In this document: positions 9,701-22,033 of the stretch, in pieces
Numbering within the stretch: position 1 is the first letter of the stretch
Layout of the letters: each line of letters begins with the position of its first letter
Assembly: GCA_036925085.1 (NCBI GenBank)
Contig: JAUPFP010000097.1
Coordinates: 186,001-250,000, forward strand
Direction: 5' to 3'
Source: Brachycybe producta
Lineage: Eukaryota > Arthropoda > Diplopoda > Playtdesmida > Andrognathidae
DNA length: 64,000 nucleotides
Position numbers and translations under genes: made by a program
The notes under the pieces: model-generated
What the model saw: the letters and a program-made list of their open reading frames with translations, nothing else
Databases searched by the model: none
What the model was told of the DNA's origin: nothing

Positions 9701-12700
9701 CATCAACTAACACCTTTTTTTTTTGAAAGCATGAGAGAGGATGAAAAGATGGGTTTTTTTTTAAAAAAAAAAAGAGTTCTGGAGTCTGGTTTTTAGTTTC
9801 CCCCTCTCATCATCAGGTATATATTTTGCTTCCATGTTTTTGTCTGTCTGCCTTCCAGATGGTCCATGTTTAAACTTAAATTATGATGAAGTATTGAGCA
9901 ATATATTGGCAACGAAAATAAATCACTGACTCAAGAAAGAAGACGTGAGTTGTTTTCTTTAATGGTAGCGGATTCAATGTTGTTGTAGTTAAGATTTTGA
10001 ATGGCGAAGACTCTGAATCTGCTTTGAATTTAGTTCCGATTTCCGCGAAAAATAATTTCATGAGAATCATAATTCATAACGAATAACGTTCAAAATAAAC
10101 TTTTGTCTAAGTGTTATATGGCTCCTCTCTAAAGGCTTTGTTAGAACTTAATGAAACACTCAGAAATGATAGTTTTTCGAAGTTTTTTCTTCCAAAAACT
10201 GCTGTTTCGGTGTAGAAAAACTTGAGTATTCTGAAATCAAATTTATACAATAGGGAATCTAGAGAAATGCAACACTGCAATGGTCAACGTGACCAGGTGC
10301 AGGCAGCAGCAGCATAGGGATTTACACAGTTGCTTTTGTTTTCAGAGTTTTTATTATGCTATAGGCTGCAAATTATTTTCTGAGTTTCCATTTTGTGGAA
10401 TTTATGTTTTTGGAATATTTTTCTGAGTTCTTTTCATTGAGCTCTAGCAAGGCCTTTACTGGTTATTCTGTCTTTCAAGAGCCCCCCCCCCACGTAAAAG
10501 AAACTCGAGGGTTCTAGAAAAAAAGAAGGGATCTCTTCAGTCCTTTATCGAGTATTTTTTATCATGATTTCTTTTAAAATAAGCTTTTATGAGTTTTAAT
10601 TATATTTATAATAATTATAATTAGATTGTATTTTCGCGCAAAATAATTGTATTTTTACTTGCTATGGTTTACGTGTAATATCTGCAAAACGTTGGGTATT
10701 GGAAAAACTAAAAATGAACAGCAAGAGGATATATTCATGAAATTTTTTTTTTCCAAAGAAGTGAGTTTGGCACCGCCATCTTGCCAGTTTCTAAAATTAA
10801 TAACGGACAAATCGAAATATTTTTACATAATTTGCTCTTTTGTGGAACTTGCAATGTTAGCAAACATAAGTAGGGCCTAATCAATCTAATTAAAGACATC
10901 AGAATTGTAAACTATGAAAAATACTAATTTTGATATTTTTAAAAAAAAAAAAATCATCCTTTTTTTCTCTCGAAACCTTTATTTAATCAAAGGATGTTTT
11001 CAATTGTTGTCTTTAAAAAAGTTTATTTTTAAAAAAATCTCAACATTATTCACACAAAATGAGATTAAAAATCAAATAACAAATCTGAACAAAATTTTAA
11101 TCAAAAAAAGGAATAAAAACTAGAAAATAACGTTAAGTTTAATCCATTTTAAATTACATATGACACGTTATTTTTGAATCTTATCGTCTTGAAATAACAG
11201 GATTAATATGTAGAGTACCAGGTCTTTCTAGTTTCTAACAAAGTTTGAATTTATTTTAACTTTTTTAAACTTTTTTTTTTGGTGGGCATTGAGCTACTAC
11301 TACTTGTGACCTTAGGAATAATGATGGATGGATGTTTGTGTTTTGCTTAGTGTGTGGCATGCAATGGCAGCTTCCTTTGCAGTTAATGGTGGTGCGTTTA
11401 CTTAGGCAAGATGATAGATTGAAATAAACAGGACCGGGGGGGGGGGGGGGGGGGTTGAAAGATACAACCAGTGGGAGAGAGAGAGAGAGGAGAGGAATGG
11501 GAAGGAAGATCGAATATAAATAGAGAATCAGTGTTTGTTAGTTTAGGATGTGTGTGTACAGTATGTTGTGGTTTTGCTTATTTATACGTTTCAATTTACA
11601 AAATACTATTTAGCTATATATTTGTATGGTTTATAACAACAACCTTACTTCGAAGGTGGGTTTTGTGTTGGTTCTATTTGTGATTTATAATATAAATAAT
11701 CAATTCTGCAATGTGCAAATTTGATTTGACTACTTCCGCTGTTGCTCAATGGATAAACCCATCATCTTCACCATTTGTGAAGGGCAGGCAGGCATACTAC
11801 GTCTTTCAAATGCTGTTTTAACTTTTGAGGAAAGAGGGCCATTATTTTGTGTTGCGTTTGATGTGCCTCTTCCTCTTTTTAAGACACTTCCATAAATGGC
11901 TTTCATTTCTTGTTTGGCTTTCTCTTTTGACTTTCATTTCATTCGAGAATTCCCACTTTCATTTGCAGGAGGAGTTTGTTGTCTTGTAGGAGAGAGTCAT
12001 AGCTTCCCAATTTACCATGCCACTCACTGACTATGAGTCATCGTTGTACAATTCCTATCGTTCATAGCAATAAATATCTCCAGCAGTGCTGCAACTATTC
12101 GTTATTTTAGTTGTTGCAGTTTCTTTCTGTTGCATATATTTAATAAATCCATTTTCAAACTTTGTCGAAAGAGATCGTATGTAGTAAATAGAGTCGTTCC
12201 TGAATGATTATCGATATAAGAGCTTTGTAAGGAGGATTATAAGCTTCTAAAAACAACAACAACACCTACAAGAATACATTTTGTCATTTATGTGTCAATT
12301 AGGATGCCATTACCCACGATGCATCTTAACCAGATGTTCAATTCCTATCACCCTTAGCAATTTTGTCGGCTTGTTTCAGTCTCATGATAATAAAGGTGAG
12401 AATCATTGGAGTCCATTTTGAACGAACTTTCGGATGTTTTCCTTAAACTGTCGTACCCACTCACCACACCCTCTTTTGTATTTATGCGAATAATATTTTT
12501 TTTTGGTTTATTCTTTAGTTGCCATCTGTCCCAATCGATGCCCATCTGCATTTTTTTTTACTGAATTTTGTTAAAAAATTTCCAGATTCCTATCTCTTTC
12601 AACATGCCTTGTTCTTATTTTTTTTGCTTCTTGGCATTACATTGGAGTTGAACTAAAATTAGGAACTGCTGTTGGGTTTTCATTTTTTTTTAAGTTTGTT

Positions 12701-13027
12701 TCTTTTGGAAAAAAACAGAGATGCATTAGTGTTGCCAAACGGCGGGAGGATGTGGCTTTGGAACTGTGGAATTTCTGAAGTTAAAAACTAAGCAAGAAAC
12801 TTTTTTATTTTCACTGTGTAAAGTGGAACTTGTCCTCGTTTCACTGTAAATCACAGTCGCAAGAAATATATAATTATAAACTCAGATCTTGATTTATATG
12901 TCGCGAAAGGTTAGTTTTCTAGAAACTACTTGAAAGTTGAAACTGTTAGAAGCTAGTGAAGAGAAAAGGAATACAATCTGAGTTTGTATTTCATATTTCT
13001 ATCATTTACATTAAAATGAACAATTAT
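6781..13027. other. Long non-coding stretch with few recognisable repeats
   Basis: No gene or RNA gene is supported. Visible features are homopolymers (G10 at 9084, C10 at 10482, G19 at 11436), a T-run/A-run junction near 7391 and another near 9755, a GA-rich patch near 11476, and a region at about 8540-8965 rich in CGATTCCGA and AATTCGGAT words that may be a decayed hAT-like element. It could be intergenic or a large intron; nothing here distinguishes the two. Confidence 0.5.
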
Positions 13028-13180
13028 CAAGCTGGTGTCAAGCTTAAATTTTTAGTTTTGTGTTTTTAAGCTTGAATTTCAAGGGCGTGTTTCAAGTTTT
13101 AGTTTTAAACGTCTGTGTTTAAGCTATAGGTTACAGCTTAATTCCAAGCTAGTTTAAAGCTTGCATTTCAAGCTTGAGAT
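13028..13180. repeat. Degenerate array of AAGCTT-containing words
   Basis: Words around CAAGCTTGAATTTCAAG recur in both orientations over about 150 bp, for example near 13035, 13068, 13155 and 13166. Similar AAGCTT-rich foldback sequence occurs near 20480-20560 and 54625-54670. This may be a decayed foldback element; ends are not defined. Confidence 0.4.
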
Positions 13181-13358
13181 TTTTGTTTAAAAAGTGAATT
13201 CGTTGATAAATCCAAATTCATTCAATAAAAGAAACTTATTTAAGTATAAAAATACAGCAGGTTTAGTTTTAAAAAGTGCTATATTTAAAATAAAACTATT
13301 TTTTGGCAGTTTGAAAATGGCCAAAATAATTTTACTTCTTCATTGAAAAATATCATTA

Positions 13359-13814
13359 CAGTGGACCCTCGAACTTTGAATGGTTTGATGTTCGAACAAT
13401 TTGAAACTCGAACAAAAAAAAATTCGAGAGAAATCCGGAACAACAAACATTCAACAAAGAAAGTCGAAAAATGAATCACGTGGTCGCCACCTCTCTCTCT
13501 CTCTGCTTGATCAGAAAAGTTGGTTCAGAAAAATTTTAAAAAGTGTACGAAAACAAATGACATTACAGGTTTCTTTCTCTACAAAGCAAAACATTCAATT
13601 ATTGAAATTAAATATACTTGTTTTATCATTATTTACCAATATGATCTTTTGAATTGAAATAAGCACTTAAAATGTTTTATACTAGGTAAATTGGGGGGGG
13701 GGGGGAGTCTGGAACGGATGAATTCAGTTTACATTATTTTTTTATGGGGAAATATAACTCAAAAGTCGAACCATAACCTGGAACGGATTGTGTTCGAAGT
13801 GCGAGGTTCCACTG
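13359..13814. mobile_element. Tc1/mariner-type (pogo/Tigger-like) non-autonomous element
   Basis: The left end CAGTGGACCCTCGAACTTTG and the right end, read on the other strand, CAGTGGAACCTCGCACTTCG are inverted repeats of about 35 bp containing the GAACGGAT / TCGAAC words typical of many pogo/Tigger-like MITEs. The left flank is TA, as expected for that superfamily; the right flank reads TG, one substitution from TA. The middle holds a G13 tract and a CT microsatellite near 13490-13504. The small open frames inside are terminal-repeat translations and not a transposase. Confidence 0.7.
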
Positions 13815-15093
13815 TGCTATCAAATTTGGTCCTGTTTAAAGATAGAAATGAACATAAGAAAATTTCAAAAATAATTCTTTAATAAAATATTCTTTAAAAA
13901 TTTACACAATAAAAATTAATTTTCACCTATTTTTATCTAAAGGAAACAAGGCCTAAGAATTTAAAATTTCAGCTTAATTTTATTTTTACCCTCAGTGAAA
14001 ATATTCAGACCGTATGTATAAACAAATAAGCCACACATGGTGGTAACAATACACACGGACTGTTTAAATCTTCCCCTTTCCTATATTCCTATTTCTATTT
14101 TATATTCACTATTTCTATTCCCCTTCCCCTCTTGGCTTCTGGGCCCCTAAAGCACACATGGCGTTTCTGTGTCTTGGTAGGAGGTCGGTTACTATGTTGA
14201 CAGATGCAATATGAGGATTGTCTGATATAAAAAGTTATTTTCATCCCTTGGCATTTCTGTTCATTTCCGGTTCTTTTCTGTCATCATCTCTGCTGCAACC
14301 AAAAAAAAAAAAATAAATGGTTGTGTTTTTTGGGAAGGAACAGATGTTGACCCGCTGAGAAGAAATCTGAGGCAAAAATGTAAATTTTACATTTAGAACA
14401 ATGGTCTTATATATTATTATAGGCCAAATTCTGCTATGATTGAAGAAATCGAAAGCTGTTTTATCGCTGGGTTATATGCTTTTATGGATGACATTCCTGC
14501 ATAACAAAAAAAAAATCATGTAAAACGTTGCCTTTTAAATTTCTTACTGTTGTAATTTAATATTACAAGTTTTAGACATGTGCAGAAGAAAGAAAAATCG
14601 ATACGATTTAGTAGTTTCGCAACTAGCGTTGTTCCATATTTTTTTTTTTTTTACAATTTTTGCTGGAGTGATGAATTCGTGCCTGGTGACGGGGGGGAAC
14701 CAAAACTGAAGTGAAAATACATATTTCAAGTGATGATGTAATGCGTGGCACAACTGACTGAAAAATGAAACCGGTAAAAGGAGCAATTTTTTTTTAAAAA
14801 CTCCGATGTTTATACAGTTATGTTCTTGCACGTATCCCAGTTATCCACAATATTAATTAGGCGTAGAGAGATTTCAGTTGCGCCTATACAAAAACTAAAC
14901 TTGGACACAACATTTCTACTCAAAAACATTCAAGAAAAATCCAGGACAAATCGTTAAAATCATAAAAAAAGGAACAAATACCATACGTTTTCATGAATTA
15001 TCATCTCATTAATACATTATCTCAAGAAACACAGGCTTTGCATTATATAGGTGAACCATTATGTCGTCCAAACACTTGCGTATTATAGTGTAA
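13815..15093. other. Non-coding stretch, no gene seen
   Basis: AT-rich sequence with poly-A and poly-T runs. A 95-codon open frame on the minus strand at 14544-14831 is low complexity with no recognisable domain. Confidence 0.5.
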
Positions 15094-15389
15094 TACCTAG
15101 TACACACCTGATAATTACATGCATTTAAAAAAAAATGTTCTACAGAGCTGTGTGAAGGACAAACAAACAATATGTCGAATTCAATTTATTCAGTTTTTAA
15201 TCTAAAAATATTGAGTTAATACTTAAATATAATATATAAACTATTGACAAAATAATTGATTTAGTATTTCAATTTAATATATTAATAATAAAAGTCAATT
15301 TTTATTTGGTTCATCTGTCATTAACTGGATTCCGTATAATTCACCTAAACACATTTAACTTGAATGAAAAAACTTGTGTGTACAAGGTA
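15094..15389 (+). mobile_element. Family K MITE, copy 1
   Basis: It is matched over nearly its whole length by 62174-62486 in the opposite orientation. The ends TACCTAGTACACACC and the reverse of TGTGTGTACAAGGTA form a short inverted repeat (TACCTNGTACACAC). Internal landmarks shared by both copies are ACAATATGTCGAATTCAATT, GAGTTAATACTTAA, AACTGGATTCCGTATAATTC and ACCTAAACACATTTAA. The copy has no open frame. The TSD, probably TA, is not decisive. Confidence 0.75.
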
Positions 15390-17085
15390 TAAGACGCATA
15401 TGGATGTACACTTAATTGCTTCCAAATCAGCCCTCCTTGTACATGCATTTGTTATATATTTATAGCAGGAGTATATCTATAGCTAACGTCTATAGTAGAA
15501 TTTAGTTTGTCTTTGCATACAGCCCAGTAATAAAACTCTGTGCTCAAATTATAGTTCCTTATCCTTTGTGCAGATTGCACGACGGGATTACTAGTTACGT
15601 AGAATGGCTGCGTTTTAACTCTTGTTAGTGATATTGTGGATTAGTTCGAATTTGTTTACAAGAATTTATATAGTCAATATTATTATTGCACTTGGTCTTT
15701 TCGATTGGAACATTTTGCTTTTTGATATTCAGTGTAAATTTAAATTATAGCAATGTGTCTTTCAAAAACCTGATCACTCTCCACTTAAAGCAATTGACAT
15801 ATAATTCATAAGTATTTGTTTAAACGCAGTACATGTACATAACTTTATACAGAGTGGCTTATGGATATCTTGAAGGCTGTGTAGCTTTTTTTGGGCACTA
15901 AAGTGTCATACTGAAGTATGATACCTAGTGCTGAGAAAGTGGCGGCTTTTACAGGTAAAAGGCAACACAGTGGCAAAAACTCGGAAAAATGGTTTAATGT
16001 ACCACAAATTTAGTCACCTTAGATGGTCATTACAGAAAGGTAATAAGATTGCCATATAAAAAGTAACGTGAAATATGTATGTAGCTCACAACTTTTGTAA
16101 CAGTCACAAAAGTAAATTACAGACATCTTTCACATGGGCTTCATTGGAGCATGCCTAAATTATGAAGCGCCATGGGTAGCGGATTGTAAGTGATTCGTGA
16201 TTGGCTGTACCAAAGCGATTACATTTATGTGTTGCTATTTATATTAGGAAAGGACAGTTCAATACATTATTCATATTACTACAACTAAATCCGTGCTTCT
16301 GGCAATTTTTTTTAAATGTAACTGCGGTTTTGATTCACTCCGTATTCTCAACAGTGAGATTTGTTCACGTAAATTGGGCAAACTACTGTTTTGGCCACTT
16401 TCTCCTACTCCTAGATGCATTGTTGCATTGTTGTTCTTAAGTTTAGATTGAGAGAGAGATGTGTGTGGGATTAGTTTTCAAAGTGGTTCACTTGTATTTT
16501 ATATACACCCCATTTCTTAATTTCTAGAGTATGCAAATGGTTCGTTAATTAAAATTAGTACTCTAAAATATGGGTGGGTGGGGTGGACATCAGTCTCTGA
16601 ATTGAGGATTACATGTTTCTGTTGTGTGTTCGTTCGTTCGTTCATTGAGTCGTTTCTTACAGGGTTTCTACTGTAGATAATTTCCTTTTTGGTTAATCCT
16701 TACGTGTCGCAAATTATTTGTTGCAATTGGAGTTTCGGTTTTTCTAATTAGTTGTCGTATTCCAAGGCTTTTTCTAACAGATTTTGTTTCATATTTTATC
16801 TTAATTCAAGGATTATAAAAAGACTTAAAAGTGGAGGAGTTATTATTATGTTGTACAAAACCTATCATTTAGTTTGGTTTAGGGTGGTGGTTCTTCTTAA
16901 TGATGTCATACGAGATCTAAAATCGAATATGTTCATTTCTTGTTTGTTATTATTGGAGTACAGAATGAGAATCGAGAAACACGATACATGTTCTGAAACA
17001 TTATTCTGTGTCCACACCTAAACTCAATTTCACTTTGCCTTATTTTATACCCTCCAGTAAAAGGTATACTTTTTTTTTCTCGAGA
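15390..17085. other. Non-coding stretch, no gene seen
   Basis: Short open frames at 16201-16440 and 16752-17021 have no recognisable motif and lack conserved-exon context. No repeat family is identified. Confidence 0.5.
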
Positions 17086-17407
17086 CGGGCTAAACGTCTG
17101 TGTGATGATACTGACTAATCAATATTGTCATAAAAACCGCGCAAATTAAAGAATTTTCAGGCTGATACAGAGTCCACTCCAGAGTCCACTCTGTATCGGC
17201 CTGAAAATTCTTTAATTTGCGCGGTTTTTTACGGTGAACACGTCTGTAATACTATACAGACAAATAGCCAAAAAAATGTTGGAAAATGAAAAAACTTCAT
17301 ACCGATACGGAGTGGACTCTGTATTGGTCTGAAAATTTTTAAATTTCCACACTTTCTATGATGATACTGATTAGTCAGTATTATCATACAGACGTTTAGC
17401 CCATCCC
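17086..17407. mobile_element. Compound hairpin element: long TIRs enclosing a 42-bp stem
   Basis: Outer arms: GGGCTAAACGTCTGTGTGAT onwards at the left pairs with the reverse complement of the right arm over about 45 bp, ending GTTTAGCCC at 17404. Inside, AAAAACCGCGCAAATTAAAG to about 17180 pairs with the segment ending GCGGTTTTT near 17228, about 42 bp with a single mismatch and a short loop containing a repeated AGAGTCCACTC. A third, weaker copy of the inner arm (GATACGGAGTGGACTCTGTA, GGTCTGAAAATTTTTAAATT) follows. It looks like a foldback MITE that duplicated or rearranged one arm. RNA from either strand would be strongly self-complementary. No protein. Confidence 0.75.
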
Positions 17408-17711
17408 ATTTTTTTCAATGTTAAAACCGCAACTGAAGTTACTTAAAGTCTTTGTTTATGTTTCAGAAAACGTCCACACTTGAAATGTTGTGGATCATTC
17501 ATTGTATACGTGTTTTTCTTTCTGATGAGGAACGAGAAACATGTTTCACGGTTTTTCGTGATACAGTCTCGAAAATTTGCTTGGAGACAATGTAATGTAT
17601 CCAAGTGTGTTTTAAGTACCCTTATGTATAAAAGGAACTTTTTTAACGGACAGTTTGTTTACTTCGTTTCTCCCAAACTCTATAGGAAAAACAAAAACCT
17701 TGTTTCTTTAA

Positions 17712-18583
17712 GAGCCTAGATCCACGTCCATCTTGTTGTTTTGAGCAGACGACAACGTGACAAATGAGTGTTCTTATATGGTGTTACTAAAACTGAAAGA
17801 AATCGCCTCACAATCGCTCAATTCAAATACAGTAAAGCGCAAAATGCAATAAAAAGTATTGTTCTTCACGTGCTCGATTTATATCATTTTTGAAAAGGTC
17901 CTTCTATTTTTAAACAACGTTCAAAGTCGTTCGTTTTTTCAACCCCATGTTAAATCCCATAGGATCAAAAACCGTCCCACAAACATTTGAAAAACTCTCG
18001 TTAAAACTGATTTAGAACAATAACAAAATAATTAGCACATACATTCATGTATTGGCTTCACGATGTTTCCTTTTTATAAATTGTGAAAAGGTCCTTCTAT
18101 TTTTTAATAACGTTTAAAATCGTACGTTTTTAAACTCCATGTTAAGTCCCATAGGACTAAAACACCGTCCAACAAAAGTTAAGAGAAAGTTCAGAAAAAT
18201 TAGCACGTACTTATGTGTTTATTGCATTCAGGATTATTCCTTTTTCTAAATTTTAAAAGGGCTTTCTATTTTTAATTAACATTTAAAGTCTTACGTTTTT
18301 TTAACTCCATGTTAAGTCCCATAGGAGCAAAAAACCGTCACCCAAACATTTGAAGAACTCCCGTTAAAAACAACTCAGAACAATAACAAAATAATTATTA
18401 CGTGCATTAATCTACTGGCTTCACAATGTTTTCTTTTTATAAGGTTAGCATGCGAAATTATTTTTCTATTAATTATTATGTGACTTCGAACTGGGAGAAA
18501 AAACGTTAAAAAACCGTTTTTCAATCAACGATCGCAGCGCCTACATTCGGAGAAATTTTGAACTAAACGATGTATCTAGCCTC
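17712..18583 (+). mobile_element. Family F TTAA-flanked element, copy 1 (GAGCCTA ends)
   Basis: Ends are GAGCCTAGATCCACG on the left and TGTATCTAGCCTC on the right, with TTAA directly outside both (17708-17711, 18584-18587). The body is three degenerate tandem units of about 180-190 bp, each containing AAAAGG.CCTTCTATTTTTA, CCATGTTAA.TCCCATAGGA and GAACAATAACAAAATAATTA. The element aligns to 30658-31356 in the opposite orientation, including TTCTTATATGGTGTTACTAA near the GATCCACG end. TTAA target sites are known for piggyBac and Kolobok transposons; the ends alone do not decide between them. No transposase frame. Confidence 0.8.
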
Positions 18584-18587
18584 TTAA

Positions 18588-20592
18588 ATGTACAAAATTA
18601 TATTTGCGTCTTTGATGGATGTGTTTATTTTGTTGGTGGTGTGTTTGTGTGAGAGACAGAAAGGAATGGAATTTGACATAAATTCCAGGTTGGTGCTTTT
18701 GTAGGCCACATCTTTATCGAGCTTTTTCCGTGCCAAAAAGGATTTTGGTTTCTGTTTTCTTTTCAGTTTTTATTAGACTAATGCAGGGATCTTGTTTTTT
18801 TTGGTGGGTTCGTTTATGTCTTAAGTGTGTATGAGTTGTGCTGATTTTTTTCGTTCTTGAAAAAAAAACAAGCGAATGTTCGAATTTTTAGTCATCGACA
18901 AAAGATGGCTTGGATTCTATACATTTGGGACAAAAACAGTAAATGTAAATAAAAGTAAAAAGTTTCTTCTAAATGCCTGTTTTCTTTGGTATTCAGCAGT
19001 TCTTACACATTACAATCGAAAATGTATGGCTATTTTTAAGTTTATACTAAGAGTGGATGGAGAAAAAGAGGTTTGGAAGAAGCCAGCCATTGAGAATGAT
19101 GCTGATCAGTGATAACACTGATAACATTTAAGTCCATATGGTAGTATAAGATGTAATTTGAGCTTTTTTGTCTGCCACTTTTGGCCAAATAAGTAGAATG
19201 GAATTATTCAAATTCCTTTTTAGTCGCAATTTGAACCAAGCTACAATCTTTTTATCAATGAGTCTAAAGCCTTAACTAGGGCGAGGCTAGTGTGGCCCCT
19301 GCTGCCTCGAGCGCAAAATAATAATAGAATGGTAATACTAAGAAAGGGGGGGGGGGCGACATTTTTATTATTGCCTCGGGCGCAAAATTATCTAGTTATG
19401 ACTCAGAATGAGTCAAAGCTAAGCGTTCACAGTGGTAGTATGTAATATTAGGTTTTGAAAATGGCATCAACCATAGCAATAATAGTGAGAAAAACGTAAT
19501 GAAAGTAAAATGATTACTAGGAGTAGCAGACAATATCTTAGTTTATTATTAGAATTGAACACGTATGGTTAAGAGGCGCCTCGCCATTGGTATATTGACT
19601 CATGAAAAACGAATGGCTTGTGCATGTTATTTAATTCTGTACAAGCTGACACAATCCCTCTTACAATGAATGCTCTCCAATCAATGCAACAAAAGCGTAG
19701 GTGTTCTCCAAATGTATCCAATTTATAACAGACACAAGCTCAGCACTAGTATGTTGTCTTCATTTTCTTTATACAGTAAAATATATACGGTTTGAGCTTA
19801 CAACGTTTTTGAACGTCTCTTAAAGAAAATAGACACGCAAACGGCTCCACATAAAATGGTTTAATTTTCACATTTTTATTGCATTTCACTGGAAATTCGA
19901 AACTCAGTTTTGAATAAACGCATAAAATGAGAAAAATTTTCACTTTATTGCTTAAATTTATAACGCAATCGAGTCACATTTTAATAAAAAAATATTTCAA
20001 TATAAAAAAGTGTTTTATTTCAATGACTACAAGAAGTATATTACTAATATACAGTATTATTTTTCTACTGTCTTTTATACCTGAAAGCAATACAAAATTT
20101 TTAGCACTTTGCTGATTTGAACGGAAGTCGTTTATTGGCATCTGTCTATTGGTGAATCTATGCAGTTCAATATGAACGACGGAATACAAGCCTACAAAGA
20201 AATTAGTGTTGTTAGAAACTAGAATAGTAAATGAGTAAAGCTTGGTTTATACTTAAAAAGAAATGAGGTCAGAGCTTCAGGTTTTTGCCTTCGTTAGAAC
20301 ACAAAGCTAGCTTTGAAACTGTAGAACTTTTCAAAGCTTAGCAATTCAAAGCACCAATCATGAAACGGATACACACAAATGGGGGCGAACAAGTCACACC
20401 TATTTTCTTCCAGAAGGGGAAGGGTTCTGTTGTTTTGTATATCTGTTTTATAGGGTAGAACGGTTATAAAATGCAGTGAAGCTTGCATGACCACGTGTTT
20501 GTATGAACAAGCTAAGCTTTGGAGCTTTGAAGCTTGCAAATCTTAGCAAAGTTTGGAGTATTTAAACCTACCATAAGTATATTTTTTATTTT
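18588..20592. other. Non-coding stretch with minor repeats
   Basis: It contains a G11 tract at 19346-19356 between two GCCTCG(A/G)GCGCAAAAT words, and an AAGCTT-rich foldback stretch near 20241-20560 (for example CAAGCTAAGCTTTGGAGCTT) resembling 54625-54670. No gene supported. Confidence 0.45.
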
Positions 20593-20930
20593 GGTACAGG
20601 TATGATTTAAAATTTCTCGTTTTATTTATTATTTATTTTTTTAACAAAATCAAAAATCACGATGATTTTTCTTCATTAGATCATGTATTTTTTGAAAATT
20701 AAATCACGATTAAATTATACTTTTTATTACATGACAAATTAAATTTTTACTTTTTTGTTAATTTAACAAAATGGTACTAATACAAGAGATTAAAAAAAGT
20801 TGTAAAATGAAACTGATGGTAAATTATGCAAGTTTTTAATGAAAAAAAATGAAAATGTTGAGTTATAACACAATTATTCAAAAGTAGAGATGCGTATATT
20901 TTATTAAAAAACAACATGAAAATTCACTAA

Positions 20931-21475
20931 AAGCGTGGTTTACACAGTGCTACTTTTTGCTGGCTTTTTTTGGTCGCTCACTCAAAGCGAATTTTTGGCA
21001 AAAGACAAGCTGTTAGACATCGGTCAGAACTTCCGTTGGCTCCGCCCTTGTTGTGACGACCGGCAACGTCTAATTGGCTGGTTATGTAGTCTGACGTTGA
21101 ATAGGGCGGAGCATGTGACGTCAGACTACATAACAAGCCAATTAAAAGTTGCTGGTCGTCATAACAAGGGCGGATCCAATTGAAGTTCTGACCGATTTCT
21201 AACTGCCCGTATATAAAAGTGGTTTTACACGGGGCTACTAAAAAGTATGAAGTCGCAAGCATTTGGAGAGAATTTTGTGTGGACAGCCAGTTTCGGCCGG
21301 CCTTCTCGTGCCATGCATGCATTAAAAGTTGACGGGGTTTCCATTTGAATCCACGAAATAAAAATTTTAGATGCTAGCGAATAAACGGACCAGCTTCTTT
21401 AGACATTTTGATAGCGTCAAAACAAGCCAGCAACTAGCATCAACAGTAGTAGTAGTATTGTGTAAACCACGCTTT
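20931..21475. mobile_element. Element E: TIR element AAAGCGTGGTTTACAC, hosting a family C copy
   Basis: The left end AAAGCGTGGTTTACACAGTG and the reverse complement of the right end (GTGTAAACCACGCTTT at 21460-21475) are inverted repeats of about 20 bp, followed on both sides by a G/A-C-TACT stretch. A family C palindrome at about 21005-21211 interrupts it. The end type (…GTTTACAC) resembles the elements at 4716 and 26391. The superfamily is not settled. Confidence 0.6.
21005..21211. mobile_element. Family C palindromic MITE, copy 1
   Basis: The outer arms (…GTTAGACATCGGTCAGAACT and the reverse of AGTTCTGACCGATTTCTAAC) and the inner arms (GGCTCCGCCCTTGTTGTGAC / GTCATAACAAGGGCGGATCC) fold back on each other. 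The centre has GCATGTGACGTCAGACTACA. It aligns along its length to 32131-32337. The ends are more diverged than in other copies (CAAGCTGTTAG and CTAACTGCCCG). No coding. Confidence 0.7.
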
Positions 21476-21747
21476 ATTGACTTTTTTCTAGTTTGCTTCC
21501 TATAAAATAAAAAAAAAAACATTCAAATCCTCCTTTTGTTTTCTCATATTTGAGTTGAAAACCATTAAAATTAAAAGTTAAAACATGATTTAGTCTCTAA
21601 TCAATGAATTTAACTCAGTGATTTAATCAGTTGATTTAATAATCATTTTGATTAAATCATGTCAACACTGCGTGACTTAAGTTTGTTAAATATAGGCCTA
21701 TCAACTTGAAAATTCCTTAGGGATTTTATTTAAAAGCATAAAAGCAT

Positions 21748-22033
21748 CTCGAACTCTGTATTATTCTGTCTTGCAGGTGCCAAACGAAGGGAAACTAGAA
21801 TGCGTTTTAGAAACTAGAAGGGTAGCTCAATCACTAAAGCGTATTTTCATGTTGATATCTTAAAAAAAAAAAGCATTTTATGCGAGTTTATCTATAAAAA
21901 AGTATATTTTCAAAGATATCAACATGTAACGACACTTAAATGATTGAGCTACTCTTCTAGTTTCTAAAACACTTTCTAATTTTTTCTTCTTCTTAATTCT
22001 GCTCCTGAAAGACAGAATAACCAATAGTTCGAA
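21748..22033. mobile_element. Family L inverted-repeat element, copy 1
   Basis: Left arm: TCGAACTCTGTATTATTCTG, then TTTTAGAAACTAGAAGGGTA, GCTCAATCACT and TTTTCATGTTGATATCTT. The right arm carries the reverse complements in reverse order (AAAGATATCAACATGTAACG, GATTGAGCTACTCTTCTAGT, GAAAGACAGAATAACCAATA, GTTCG). Arms are about 130 bp. Partial or interrupted copies lie at 28225-28410 and 62040-63680. No coding frame. Confidence 0.7.

Larger units (their letters stand above)
20597..21670. mobile_element. Family J hAT-like element (probable), hosting element E
   Basis: Both sides of element E carry the ATTTAAATC / GATTTAATC word-rich sequence typical of family J, whose defined copy is at 56399-57802. 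Candidate ends are CAGGTATGATTTAAAA at 20597 and AAATCATGTCAACACTG ending at 21670. I found no matching 8-bp duplication, so limits are approximate and the copy is old or rearranged. Confidence 0.4.

Noticed and set aside
17086..17407. CRISPR-like array or microRNA gene
   Set aside because: There are no regularly spaced direct repeats with unique spacers, and the DNA is eukaryotic in style. The hairpin has TIR architecture; a miRNA call would need small-RNA data.
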